Positions 22,733 through 32,008 of a stretch of 64,000 nt of DNA are shown here, piece after piece. The notes below the pieces were generated by a model. That model did no database searches. It was not told the origin of the DNA and saw only the letters and a program-made list of their open reading frames with translations. The DNA comes from an uncultured Celeribacter sp. (GTDB lineage: Bacteria; Pseudomonadota; Alphaproteobacteria; Rhodobacterales; Rhodobacteraceae): contig NZ_OY780935.1 in assembly GCF_963675965.1 (NCBI RefSeq), forward strand, positions 2,840,501 through 2,904,500, in the 5' to 3' direction. The first letter of the stretch is position 1, and every line of letters begins with the position of its first letter. Made by a program: the position numbers and the translations under genes.

Positions 22733-24192
22733 GTCTGTCCCTGATCGACACCACGCTGCGCGACGGCAACCAGAGCCTCTGGGGCGCCACAGGCCTCGAT
22801 ACCGCGCAGATGCTGCAAATCGCGCCGGTCATGGACCGCGTGGGTTATGAGGCGATTGATTTTTCGACCTCGACCCATATGGCCGTCGCCGTGCGCTTCA
22901 CCAAGGAAGACCCTTGGGAGCGACTGTCCTTGATGCGCGAGGCGATGCCGGAGACGCCGCTGTCGTTTCTGACCACCGGAATGCGGTTCATTTCCTGGGA
23001 GGTTGCCAGTCATGAATTGATGGAATTCGCTTTCCGTCTGTTGGTCAATCGCGGTATTCGACGGTTCGCCGTCATGGACCCGATGAACACCATTTCCGCC
23101 ATGACGACCATGGCTGATCTGACCCGCAAGGCAGGCGGCGAAAGCATCGTCGCCGCGCTGACTTTCACCCTCTCGCCGCTGCATGATGACGCGCATTTTG
23201 CTAAGGCCGCCGAGGCGTTGGCGAACTCCGGTAAGTTTGACCGGCTTTACCTCAAGGACCCTGGCGGGCTTGTCTCGCCCGAGCGCGCTGCGACGTTGTT
23301 TCCGGCGCTGCGCAGGGCGGTCGGGCAGATGCCGCTGGAGTTCCATTCGCATTCGACCATCGCCCTGGCGCAATTCTCCTATCTGGAGGCTGCGGGGCAG
23401 GGCGTCGATTGCCTGCACACGGCCTCTGCGGCGGCCGCCAACGGTACCTCGCAGCCCGCCGTGGCCTCGACGCTCCGTAACTTGCGCGACATGGGCGTGA
23501 GCGTCGACGTGGATGATGGTGCGATCGCCGAGATCGACAGCTATTTCAGCGCGCTGGCACAGGCCGAGGGCCTCAGTGCTGGTCAGCCGCAAGAATTCGA
23601 CCGCAGCTATTTCCGCCACCAGATGCCCGGCGGCATGATGGGGACGCTCAAACGGCAGCTTTCCGAGACCAAGCGCCTGCATCTCTTGCCGCAAGTGCTC
23701 GAAGAGGTCGAACGCGTTCGCGCCGATCTTGGCTATCCAATCATGGTCACGCCGTTTTCGCAGGTGGTCGGCACGCAGGCGCTTTTGAACGTTATCGGCG
23801 GTGAGCGCTATTCCACCATCCCCGACGAAGTGGTGCGCTACGCCTTGGGGCGCTTCGGGCAACCCGCGATGCCGATGGACAGTGCTCTGGAGGATCGGAT
23901 CAAAAGCTCGAAACGCGCGAAAGAGTTGGAGGAAGAGCCGCATATGGCGTCCCTCGACGAGCTGCGCGCCAAGATTGGCAAGGACCTGTCGGACGAGGAG
24001 TTCCTGCTGCGTGCTGTGATGCCTGCTGATCAGGTCGATGCCATGAAGGCCGCCGGTCCTGCGCGGGGTGGCTATGACCCAATGATGCGCCCGACAATCG
24101 ACCTGATCCGCGAACTGACGTCGCGGCGTGATCTGGGGGAGGTGAAGCTTTCCAAACCTGGCCTAACCCTTGAATTGAAAGGAGGCCGCTGA
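22729..24192 (+). CDS. Carboxyltransferase subunit (pyruvate carboxylase B / OadA-like)
   Basis: 487 residues. The N-terminal HMGL-like TIM barrel opens with LIDTTLRDGNQSLW, has LYLKDPGG with the metal-bound carboxylated-lysine region, and EFHSHST with the metal His-x-His pair. The second half is the PYC/OADA conserved domain (RHQMPGGMMGTL). No biotinyl domain is attached, since the carrier is separate. The acceptor is probably a 2-oxo or beta-keto acid, but cannot be read from sequence. The first residues differ from pyruvate carboxylases, so a new substrate is possible. Confidence 0.88.
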   Translation: MSLSLIDTTLRDGNQSLWGATGLDTAQMLQIAPVMDRVGYEAIDFSTSTHMAVAVRFTKEDPWERLSLMREAMPETPLSFLTTGMRFISWEVASHELMEFAFRLLVNRGIRRFAVMDPMNTISAMTTMADLTRKAGGESIVAALTFTLSPLHDDAHFAKAAEALANSGKFDRLYLKDPGGLVSPERAATLFPALRRAVGQMPLEFHSHSTIALAQFSYLEAAGQGVDCLHTASAAAANGTSQPAVASTLRNLRDMGVSVDVDDGAIAEIDSYFSALAQAEGLSAGQPQEFDRSYFRHQMPGGMMGTLKRQLSETKRLHLLPQVLEEVERVRADLGYPIMVTPFSQVVGTQALLNVIGGERYSTIPDEVVRYALGRFGQPAMPMDSALEDRIKSSKRAKELEEEPHMASLDELRAKIGKDLSDEEFLLRAVMPADQVDAMKAAGPARGGYDPMMRPTIDLIRELTSRRDLGEVKLSKPGLTLELKGGR

Positions 24193-25049
24193 TGGACGGT
24201 CGTTCTCTGAATGTCGCGGTCTTCGACATCGACGGCACGTTGGCGATGATGGACAAGGCGAAAGGCACCTATGAGGCGCTTCCGGGCGCGATCCGCGCGA
24301 TGGAGATGTGTCGCGATGCGGGCATGGATGTCTGGGCCTATACCAACGGCACGTTTTTTACACCGGAGCACTATTACCCGCGTCTGGCTGAGGCCGGGAT
24401 CGTTTTGGACGCGGGTCGCGTGATGACGCCTGCCAGTGTGGCGGCGCATCACCTACACCAGACCGGCCACAAACGTGTGATGGTTCTGGGTGCCGAAGGC
24501 ACGGTGGAACCGATGCGCGCGGCGGGGTTCGATGTGGTCCTTGCCGGAGAAGAGAACGGAGATGCTGCGCGCGATGTCGATGCCGTTCTGGTCGGCTGGG
24601 CGCGGGATTTCGATTTGGCGCAACTCACCTCCATTGTCGATGCGGTCTGGAAAGGCGCGATGCCCTATTCCGTTTCTGATGCGCCCTATTTTGCGGGTGC
24701 CAAAGGGCGTGTCTTGGGCGTGTCCGGTTCGGTTGGCGCGATGATTGCCCACACCAGCGGCGTCGAACCCACGGTGATTGGCAAACCTGCGTCTTGGGGT
24801 CTTGAGATGATCGCCGAACAAACTGGCGTGGCCGCGCGCAACATGGTGGTGATTGGCGACGATCCCAAGCTTGAAATCCGCATGGGCCGGGTCGGCGGTG
24901 CCATCACCGTGGGCGTCACCACCGGGATCGCGGAGCGCCACGATTTCCTCTCCGCCCCGCCCGAGTGGCGCGCCGACATCGTTCTGAAAAGCCTTGAAGA
25001 GTTCGAAGCGCAGGACTGGCTCTTTGCGCAGGAGGAGAGTCTGACATGA
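24192..25049 (+). CDS. HAD-superfamily hydrolase (type IIA, NagD-like)
   Basis: 285 residues. The nucleophile motif is VFDIDGTLA (Asp12, Asp14); motif II is in WAYTNGTFF, a C2-type cap follows, and the late IGKPASWG and VVIGDDPKLEI supply the lysine and acidic motifs. NagD/AraL-like members remove phosphate from sugar phosphates or clear toxic phosphorylated by-products. The start overlaps the previous stop by one base with AAAGGAGG upstream. A housekeeping or repair role in this pathway is likely. Confidence 0.85.
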   Translation: MDGRSLNVAVFDIDGTLAMMDKAKGTYEALPGAIRAMEMCRDAGMDVWAYTNGTFFTPEHYYPRLAEAGIVLDAGRVMTPASVAAHHLHQTGHKRVMVLGAEGTVEPMRAAGFDVVLAGEENGDAARDVDAVLVGWARDFDLAQLTSIVDAVWKGAMPYSVSDAPYFAGAKGRVLGVSGSVGAMIAHTSGVEPTVIGKPASWGLEMIAEQTGVAARNMVVIGDDPKLEIRMGRVGGAITVGVTTGIAERHDFLSAPPEWRADIVLKSLEEFEAQDWLFAQEESLT

Positions 25050-27064
25050 GCATTCACACCGATATTCTCTGGACTGCGCCCGAGGCCCGTCAGGCCGAGG
25101 CCAATGCGACGAAGTTGCTCGCATGGTTGGCAGAGCAAGGCCTGGTCTTCGACGATTATGACGCCATGCTTGCATGGTCGATTGATGAACCGGAGACATT
25201 TTGGCGGCAGATTTGGGCCTATTTTGATGTGATCCATGACGGTGAGATCAAAGAGGTTATGAGCGCCGACCCGATGCCCGACACACGCTGGTTCACCGGC
25301 ACGACACTGAACTACGCCGAACATGTGCTGCGGTTGGAAGAGGCGGGCGATCCAAAGCGTGTGATGTTGCATCACTCGTCTGAGCTGCGGCCTCATGCGT
25401 CGATGAGCTGGGCCGAGGTCGGCTCTGCCGTGCGGCGTCTCGCGACCAAACTGCGCGCTATGGGTATAGGCGAGGGCGATTGCGTCGCCGCCTATATGCC
25501 CAATATCCCGGAGGCGGTGATCGCCATGCTTGCCACCACGGCCATCGGGGCCACATGGTCCTCCGCCGCGCCCGAATTTGGCGCGCAGACGGTGATCGAC
25601 CGCTTCGGTCAGATCGCGCCGAAATTGGTGTTCGCGGCCAACGGCTATCGCTACGGCGGCAAGGACTTCGATCGCACGGACGACCTCTCCATGATCCTCT
25701 CGGCGCTGCCTGAGGCGCGCGATCTGGTGATGCTCGACTACCAACCGAGCGCCCTCAAGGCCCCGGCATTTGACGGCACGATCCACACTTGGGAAGACAT
25801 GTTGTCTGGCGCGGAGGTGGCGCGCGAGGCTTTCACCTACACCCGCGTGGCCTCCGATCATCCGCTCTGGGTGCTGTTCTCGTCGGGCACCACCGGCCTG
25901 CCGAAACCCATCGTTCACGGACATCATGGCATCGTGGTCGAGCACCTGAAATCGGCGGCGGTGCATTTCGACCTGAAACCTTCGGATACGCTGTTTTTCT
26001 ATTCCACCACAGGCTGGATGATGTGGAACACGTTGATGTGGGGGCCGCTTATGGGCGCCTCTGCGGTGCTCTATGATGGGCATCCGGCCTATCCCGAGAT
26101 CACCTCGCTCTTTGAGCTGGCCGAGACCACAGGCGCGACCGTGTTTGGAACCAATCCGACGTTTTTGCAGATCGTCAAACAGCAAGGCATCGTGCCGAAA
26201 GAGCGCTTTGATCTCTCCGCGCTGCAATCCGTCATGCTGGTCGGTTCGCCCGCCACGCCGGAGGTGTTTGAATGGGTCTATGAGAACGTCAAATCTGATC
26301 TTTGGGTCACCTCGCAATCGGGTGGCACGGAGTTCTGTTCCGGCATTCTCGCCGGTGCCCCGATCCAGCCGGTACAAGCGGGGGTTATTCAGTCGCGTGG
26401 ACTTGCCACCGACGCGCAGGCCTTTTCCGAGACCGGAGACGCGCTCACGGACGAGGTGGGTGAATTGGTGATCCGCAAACCTATGCCCTCGATGCCCTTG
26501 TTTTTCTGGGGTGATGAGGGCAACGCGCGCTATCGCTCGAGCTATTTCGAACGCTTCCCCGGGGTCTGGACCCATGGCGACCGGGTGGTGTTCCACGAAG
26601 ACGGCACGTGTTTGGTGCTCGGGAGGTCGGACGCGACGCTCAACCGCTTCGGCGTGCGTATCGGCTCGGCAGAGATCTACCGGACGGTCGATGGTTTCGA
26701 GGGCGTTAAGGACAGCCTCATAGTATGCGTCGAAGACGGGCAGGGGGGGTATTTCATGCCGCTCTTCCTTGAGCTGGCCGAGGATGTGAGCCTCACCGAT
26801 GAGATGATCGCCGCGATCCGCGCCACGCTGCGCAAGGATCGCAGCCCGCGCCATGTGCCAGATGTCATTTTGCAAGCGCCGGAAATTCCGCTGACGCTTA
26901 CGGGCAAGAAAATGGAAGTGCCGGTGCGCAAACTGCTTTTGGGCGCAGAGCTTGAAGATGTGGCGAGCGAAGGTGCGACCCGCAATCCCCACGCCCTACG
27001 TTGGTTTGCAGGCTACGCCGCCGACTGGCGTCAATCGCAAGCGCAAGAGGAGGAACGCGCATGA
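25046..27064 (+). CDS. Acetoacetyl-CoA synthetase
   Basis: 672 residues of the ANL adenylate-forming superfamily, matching the acetoacetate-CoA ligase subtype in length and N-terminal extension (SMSWAEVGSAVRRLATKLRA). The P-loop-like VLFSSGTTGLPKPIVHGH, the FFYSTTGWMMWN block, THGD and the C-terminal lysine region (LTLTGKKMEVPVRKLLLG) are all present. It activates acetoacetate for thiolysis to acetyl-CoA, so the operon's carbon source probably yields acetoacetate. It overlaps both neighbours by four bases. Confidence 0.93.
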   Translation: MSIHTDILWTAPEARQAEANATKLLAWLAEQGLVFDDYDAMLAWSIDEPETFWRQIWAYFDVIHDGEIKEVMSADPMPDTRWFTGTTLNYAEHVLRLEEAGDPKRVMLHHSSELRPHASMSWAEVGSAVRRLATKLRAMGIGEGDCVAAYMPNIPEAVIAMLATTAIGATWSSAAPEFGAQTVIDRFGQIAPKLVFAANGYRYGGKDFDRTDDLSMILSALPEARDLVMLDYQPSALKAPAFDGTIHTWEDMLSGAEVAREAFTYTRVASDHPLWVLFSSGTTGLPKPIVHGHHGIVVEHLKSAAVHFDLKPSDTLFFYSTTGWMMWNTLMWGPLMGASAVLYDGHPAYPEITSLFELAETTGATVFGTNPTFLQIVKQQGIVPKERFDLSALQSVMLVGSPATPEVFEWVYENVKSDLWVTSQSGGTEFCSGILAGAPIQPVQAGVIQSRGLATDAQAFSETGDALTDEVGELVIRKPMPSMPLFFWGDEGNARYRSSYFERFPGVWTHGDRVVFHEDGTCLVLGRSDATLNRFGVRIGSAEIYRTVDGFEGVKDSLIVCVEDGQGGYFMPLFLELAEDVSLTDEMIAAIRATLRKDRSPRHVPDVILQAPEIPLTLTGKKMEVPVRKLLLGAELEDVASEGATRNPHALRWFAGYAADWRQSQAQEEERA

Positions 27065-27834
27065 CAACCGTTCAAAAGATTTTCGATGTTACCGACAAAG
27101 TGGCCTTTATCACCGGGGCAGGATCAGGTCTTGGTCGGGCCATGGCCGAGGTGCTGGCCGCCAACGGGGCCAAGCTCGTGCTCTTCGACGTGAATGCCAA
27201 AGGGCTTGAGACCACGGTCGCGGAGCTGGGCGCGACCGACGTTGAAACCGTGGTCGGCGATGTGTCGGACGAGGCTGCCGTGGAAGGTGCCATCGCCACT
27301 TGCATCACCCGGTTCGGGCGGCTCGACATTGCCTGCGCCAATGCGGGTATCGCCGATCCGGAACCTGCGCGGCTGGACGGCTACAAGAGCGAGAATTGGC
27401 ACAAGACGGTCGGGATCAACCTCGATGGCGTGTTTTATGTGAACCGCGCCGCGATCCGCGAGATGCTCAACACGGGCGGCGGCAAGGTGATCAACACGGC
27501 TTCCATGTGGGGGCTTGCAGGCGCCGCCGCGGTTGCGCCGCTTCCCGCCTATACAGCGACGAAAGGCGCGGTGGTGAATCTGACGCGCGAACTTGGCCTG
27601 CAATATGCCAAGGACAATGTGCAGGTAAACGCGATCTGTCCCGGCTTTTTCGACACCGCCATTGGCGACCCGAACGATCCCGATTTTGCCAAGGCGACGA
27701 TTGACTTTACCCCCATGGGCCGCACCGCCAAGGCGGAGGAAATCATGGGGACGGTGCTCTATCTCGCGTCGTCAGCGTCTGATTTCGTCACGGGCACCAG
27801 CCTGGTGATCGACGGTGGCTGCGCGGCGCGCTGA
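27061..27834 (+). CDS. SDR-family oxidoreductase 1
   Basis: 257 residues, classical short-chain dehydrogenase: cofactor motif TGAGSGLG (about 18-25), an Asp after the second strand favouring NAD, NAG, catalytic Ser and YTATKGA (Tyr-x3-Lys), and PGFFDTAIG. It oxidises or reduces a hydroxyl or keto group of an operon intermediate. AGGAGG lies upstream and the ATG overlaps the synthetase stop. The substrate is unknown; 2-keto-3-deoxy-type and polyol substrates are common for the subgroup. Confidence 0.88.
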   Translation: MTTVQKIFDVTDKVAFITGAGSGLGRAMAEVLAANGAKLVLFDVNAKGLETTVAELGATDVETVVGDVSDEAAVEGAIATCITRFGRLDIACANAGIADPEPARLDGYKSENWHKTVGINLDGVFYVNRAAIREMLNTGGGKVINTASMWGLAGAAAVAPLPAYTATKGAVVNLTRELGLQYAKDNVQVNAICPGFFDTAIGDPNDPDFAKATIDFTPMGRTAKAEEIMGTVLYLASSASDFVTGTSLVIDGGCAAR

Positions 27835-27847
27835 GGGGGAGGAAGAG

Positions 27848-28597
27848 ATGAAATTTGAAAACAAATCGGTCTTCATCAGCGGTGCGGCCACGGGCATCGG
27901 GCGGGCGACGGCTCTGGCCTTTGCCGCTGAGGGCGCGAAGGTTCTGATCGCCGATGTGGACAAACGCGCCGCCGATGTCGTCGCTGAAATCAGGGACGCA
28001 GGTGGCGTGGCGCAATTTGCCCAATGCGATGTCACCGACGCCGCACAGGTGCGCGCGGCGGTGGCCAAGGCGGTGCAAAACCACGGCGGGCTGCATGCGG
28101 CTTTCAACAACGCGGGCGTTCTGCCGAAACCCGAGCCGATGCATGAGGTGTCCGATGCCGGTTTCAACCGGGTGATGGAGGTCGACCTGAAAGGCGTCTT
28201 TCACTGCATGCAAGCCCAGATCGCGCAGTTTTTGACAACAGGCGGCGGCGCCATCGTCAACACCGCGTCTGTCGCCGGTCTGGTCGCCGATCCGATGATG
28301 TCGGTCTATGTGGCGGCCAAGCACGCGGTCGTGGGCCTCACGAAAGCGGCGGCGATCGAATACGCCACGCGCGGCATTCGCGTGAACGCCATCGCGCCGG
28401 GGTTCGTGGCGACGCCTATGACCAAGGCCTGGTTGGAGGACGAGAATTTCCGAGAGGAAATGTTCAAACACAACATCATCGGACGGGCGGCAGATCCCGC
28501 CGAGATTGCGGGCACGGTGCTGCACCTCTGCTCTGATGCCGCGAGTTTCACAAATGGAACAGTGCATGTCGTCGATGGAGGACAGACGGCGCATTGA
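27848..28597 (+). CDS. SDR-family oxidoreductase 2
   Basis: 249 residues, a second classical SDR: SGAATGIGRATALAFA cofactor loop, NNAGVL, TASVAGL with the catalytic Ser, YVAAKHAVVGL with Tyr-x3-Lys, and APGFVATPM. It is about as different from SDR 1 as members of separate subfamilies, so the two probably act on different steps rather than being a recent duplication. GGGGGAGGAAGAG lies before the ATG; 13 bases separate it from SDR 1. Confidence 0.88.
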   Translation: MKFENKSVFISGAATGIGRATALAFAAEGAKVLIADVDKRAADVVAEIRDAGGVAQFAQCDVTDAAQVRAAVAKAVQNHGGLHAAFNNAGVLPKPEPMHEVSDAGFNRVMEVDLKGVFHCMQAQIAQFLTTGGGAIVNTASVAGLVADPMMSVYVAAKHAVVGLTKAAAIEYATRGIRVNAIAPGFVATPMTKAWLEDENFREEMFKHNIIGRAADPAEIAGTVLHLCSDAASFTNGTVHVVDGGQTAH

Positions 28598-28630
28598 TCT
28601 GCCAAAATCAAAATGTTCAGGGAGGAAAAC

Positions 28631-29887
28631 ATGGCTGAACACCACGCACAAACGACGGGTGCAACGCGCCCGAAGGTTCTGATGATTGTCACTCAGGACA
28701 CCAAACGGGAGGAGGCCGCTTACTTGCGCGCGACATTGGAAGGGGCGGGGGTGGATGTCATCCATCTCGATCCGTCCGTGCGCAAGGTGGTGGGCGGCGC
28801 CGAGATCGGCCCTGAAGAAGTCGCCGCAGCGACAGGCAAGACGCTCGAAGAGGTCCGTGCCATTCACCACGAGGGGAAAATCCTCGACAAGATGATCGAA
28901 GGCGCCGTGGCCTGCGCACTGGCCGTGCATGAGAAAACGCCGATCTCTGGCATTCTCTCCATCGGCGGCTCGATGGGTACCACCATGGGCACCACCGTGA
29001 TGCGCGCCTTTCCCTATGGCATGCCAAAGATGATGATCTCGACGCTGGCTTCCGGGATGACCGCCGGGTTCGTGGGCGTCAAAGACATCTGCATGCTCAA
29101 TTCAGTCTGCGATATTTCCGGGCTGAACTCGATTTCCCACGATGTCTATCGCAACGGTGCGTTGGCCGTGGCGGGTATGGCGATGGGCTATGAGCCGATT
29201 CACTCAGGCGAGAAGCCTCTGGTGCTGGTCTCGACGCTCGGCACGACAGAGGCCTGTTCGCGCCGTGTGCGTGAGGGGCTAGAGGCCGACGGATTCGAGG
29301 TTATGGTGTTCCACACCACCGGCAATGGCGGACGCACGCTTGAGACCATCTGTGCCGAACGCGATGTCGCTGCCGTCGTCGATATGTCGCTGGTCGAAAT
29401 CAACGATTTCCTGCGTGGCGGCATGTGTGCCGTGGGGCCGGATCGCGCCGCGACCGCCGTGCAAAAGGGCATCCCCGTGGTCTTCGCGCCGGGCAATGTG
29501 GATTTCTATATCATGCCTTCGCAGCATGCGGTGGGGGCCGCGCCCTTCGAGGGACGGGGCTATCATGTCCACAACAGCGCCCTGACAGCAGTGCGCACCA
29601 CTGAAGAGGATCTGATGCATCTGGCTGATCACTTGGCCGAAATTATCAAGGACGCGACCGGCCCGGTGCGTTTCTTTGTGCCGCGCAAAGGGTTCTCGCA
29701 TCACGACAGCCCGGACGGCCCGTTGCCGCGTCCGAACCTTCCGCCGGTGTTCGAGGCGCAATGTAAGGAGGCCTTTGGTGCCGCCGCTCCGGTCGTGGGC
29801 ATTGATAGCCATATCAACGATTCGATCTTTGCTGATGCGCTTCTGACGGCGGTGCGTGAAGTCGCACGTGCGCCGGCCATGGCGTGA
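28631..29887 (+). CDS. Tm-1-like ATP-binding protein (UPF0261 family)
   Basis: 418 residues. The N-terminal Tm-1-like domain shows VLMIVTQDTKREEAAYLR and the nucleotide-binding ISGILSIGGSMGTTMGT; the C-terminal part includes FHTTGNGGRTLE and FAPGNVDFY. UPF0261 proteins occur in catabolic operons, often with a TIM-barrel PEP-mutase-like partner, which is missing here; an amidohydrolase follows instead. The biochemical role is unsettled; ATP-dependent action on a small acid is inferred. GGGAGGAAAAC precedes the ATG. Confidence 0.85.
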   Translation: MAEHHAQTTGATRPKVLMIVTQDTKREEAAYLRATLEGAGVDVIHLDPSVRKVVGGAEIGPEEVAAATGKTLEEVRAIHHEGKILDKMIEGAVACALAVHEKTPISGILSIGGSMGTTMGTTVMRAFPYGMPKMMISTLASGMTAGFVGVKDICMLNSVCDISGLNSISHDVYRNGALAVAGMAMGYEPIHSGEKPLVLVSTLGTTEACSRRVREGLEADGFEVMVFHTTGNGGRTLETICAERDVAAVVDMSLVEINDFLRGGMCAVGPDRAATAVQKGIPVVFAPGNVDFYIMPSQHAVGAAPFEGRGYHVHNSALTAVRTTEEDLMHLADHLAEIIKDATGPVRFFVPRKGFSHHDSPDGPLPRPNLPPVFEAQCKEAFGAAAPVVGIDSHINDSIFADALLTAVREVARAPAMA

Positions 29888-29956
29888 CCTTGATCTCCGC
29901 CCGGGCGTGGTACGCCGCGCCCGGTCCTATTCCTGACATGACAGGCTGAAAGACCG

Positions 29957-30835
29957 ATGGTAGATTTTTCCAACGTCCGAGCGATTGATTTTCACACCCA
30001 TGCCGAGGAAGCCTGCGGCTGTCACCATGATGATGGCTATGACGACCTGCAGTCGGCCATGGCCAAATATTTCGGCGCACCCTGGTCGCATCCGCCGACC
30101 ATCGACGAGACCGCCGCACATTATCGCGAAAAGAACATCGCGGCGGTGATCTTTCCGGTCGATGCCGAACGTGAAACCGGCTATCGCCGCTACAACAACT
30201 ATGAGGTGGCCGAGGCCTGCGCCAAGCATTCGGACATCCTGATCCCCTTTGCCTCGATCGATCCGGCCAAGGGCAAACTTGGTGCGCGCGAGGCCCGTGA
30301 TCTGGTCGAAAACCACGGCATTCAGGGGTTCAAGTTCCACCCGACAATGCAGGGCTTTTACCCGAATGACCGCTCCGCCTATGTGCTCTATGAGGCGATT
30401 GCCGAAAGCGGCAAGCCGGCGCTGTTTCACACCGGTCAGACGGGTGTCGGATCTGGGATGAAGGGCGGAAACGGCATGCGCCTGAAGTATTCGAATCCGA
30501 TGTATATGGACGATCTGGCGGTCGATTTCCCCGACATGCCGATCATCCTCGCCCACCCGTCGTTCCCGTGGCAGGAAGAGGCGCTGTCGGTCGCGACGCA
30601 TAAGCCCAACGTCTATATCGATCTTTCCGGCTGGTCGCCGAAATATTTTCCGTCCATTCTGGTGCGCTATGCCAATACGATGCTGAAGAAGAAGATGCTC
30701 TTTGGCTCCGACTGGCCGATGATTGCGCCTGAAAAATGGCTCGATGCCTTTGACAAGGCCGAGTTCCGCGATGAGGTGCGTCCGCTGATCCTGAAAGAGA
30801 ATGCGATGTGGCTTTTGGGGGTGGCAGGGTCTTGA
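29957..30835 (+). CDS. Amidohydrolase-2 family metal hydrolase/decarboxylase
   Basis: 292 residues, TIM-barrel metal enzyme of the amidohydrolase-2 (ACMSD-like) family. Readable metal and catalytic groups are DFHTHAEE near residue 10, FKFHP, ALFHTGQTG, LAHPSFPW and FGSDWPMI near the C-terminus. Members hydrolyse lactones or decarboxylate/hydrate keto acids. It is the last gene of the operon. Together with the Tm-1-like protein it may open or trim the substrate before the carboxylase and SDR steps. Confidence 0.87.
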   Translation: MVDFSNVRAIDFHTHAEEACGCHHDDGYDDLQSAMAKYFGAPWSHPPTIDETAAHYREKNIAAVIFPVDAERETGYRRYNNYEVAEACAKHSDILIPFASIDPAKGKLGAREARDLVENHGIQGFKFHPTMQGFYPNDRSAYVLYEAIAESGKPALFHTGQTGVGSGMKGGNGMRLKYSNPMYMDDLAVDFPDMPIILAHPSFPWQEEALSVATHKPNVYIDLSGWSPKYFPSILVRYANTMLKKKMLFGSDWPMIAPEKWLDAFDKAEFRDEVRPLILKENAMWLLGVAGS

Positions 30836-31165
30836 AGATTACGAGATCCGGGCCGCCGACTTCTGCATCAATATTCCGCTGCTACATGCAGGCTGAGGAG
30901 AATAGATCCTGCCTGCTGATTGCGATCCTTCGAGATCCCCACAGAAGGCGATTGTGATGATGCAGCGCTCAGGATTGATGCAGACAGTAAGGCGAGAGCA
31001 TCAGCGATCCGGCCAAGGAAAGCTCCGTTATGATTATAGACCGCCTGCAGGCATCGACAACTAATTGACCTGTGGCCGACACATGCTTAGCTCACCCCGA
31101 TGATTTGTACGATTTCCCCGTCCCGCTTGAAAAGTCATCGCTTCCCAACTTCTATAATTTCCTAA

Positions 31166-31273
31166 GCGATCTGGACGTACCATAGCTTTGCGTCCAGCTT
31201 ACGGGAAGTTGAGGACCTGCTCGCGGAAGGAGGTATTCCCGTCAGCTACGAAACTATTCGCGCATGGTTGTAA
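31166..31273 (+). pseudogene. IS6-family transposase fragment
   Basis: Reads AIWTYHSFASSLREVEDLL, AEGGIPVSYETIRAW between two stops. This is the N-terminal signature of IS6-family transposases (AIWLYxRFxLSLRDVEDLLAERG...VSYETIRRW). A one-base insertion after the final Trp shifts the frame to CKFDPAI, the next conserved block. No terminal repeats found. Confidence 0.7.
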
Positions 31274-31970
31274 ATTTGACCCAGCGATAAATGGCATCTC
31301 GGCGCAACACACGCGCTGCCATAATATGCCGAGAGCCGGATCAAGGAATGTGCGCGGCGTACGGCTGAATACATTTCCACGGTGAAATTCCTCCGGCCCT
31401 CCCGGCAAAGACAGTGAGAGCAGAAATGGACGACTTTTGCGTCGCTCGCCCCGGCAAAATACCGGCGCTACCGTGGCCTAATTTGTAATCGCCCTATACA
31501 AAAATGTGATGGGGATATCGAAATCCTTGTGGTCGAGCACGGCTACTACTGTCCTATGGGTACGTGGGATCGTGAACTTTATGGTTCTCGTGAGATCACC
31601 GGCGCCAATGCTCACCAGCGTTAAAGAGTTTCGGAGGTTGCTGGTCTAAGATTACGAAGCTTACCAGGTGCGCAAGCCCTATGGGACGCAGAAACCGTCA
31701 GGGCAACGTGTCTACATGGGCAAGTATCAGCGAAAATTTTGGGGCCTGCTGGGCCCCTTCTCAGCGGAAGTCAACACTTTAGGGGCTGATAGGCGGGGTG
31801 GTTGAAGACCTGCCGAAGAATGCTTCTTGACAGCTGGAATAATATAAATAACATTTGTGAAATAAATAACAGACCAAAGACTCGCGCAAGGGAGAGGAGC
31901 CTCGGCGAGAGGTGCGAATATCCGGCGCGGGTTTGGAGTTGGCTTCTCTGTAAGAGAGGGGCCTGAAATT

Positions 31971-31992
31971 GAGCATGCGTGGAGGCATGCTC
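31971..31992 (+). promoter_or_regulatory. 5'-UTR hairpin of the ribose-type importer
   Basis: GAGCATGC and GCATGCTC pair around six bases, ending only eight bases before the GGGAGG ribosome-binding site of the binding-protein gene. It may be an operator (it is a palindrome) or an mRNA structure controlling translation. Confidence 0.45.
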
Positions 31993-32008
31993 GCAATGGG
32001 AGGAAACT

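Larger units (their letters stand above)
30836..32008. other. 1.2-kb decayed stretch
   Basis: No intact gene. It contains an IS6-type transposase fragment (31166-31273), followed in a shifted frame by CKFDPAI, and a plus-strand open run to 31624 that reads IEILVVEHGYYCPMGTWDRE and matches nothing I recognise. The right end holds the promoter and a 5'-UTR hairpin for the sugar importer. This is a rearrangement scar between two catabolic blocks. Confidence 0.6.

Noticed and set aside
31199..31408. 69-codon minus-strand frame in the decayed stretch
   Set aside because: It overlaps the IS6 fragment in antisense and has no ribosome-binding site or family likeness.
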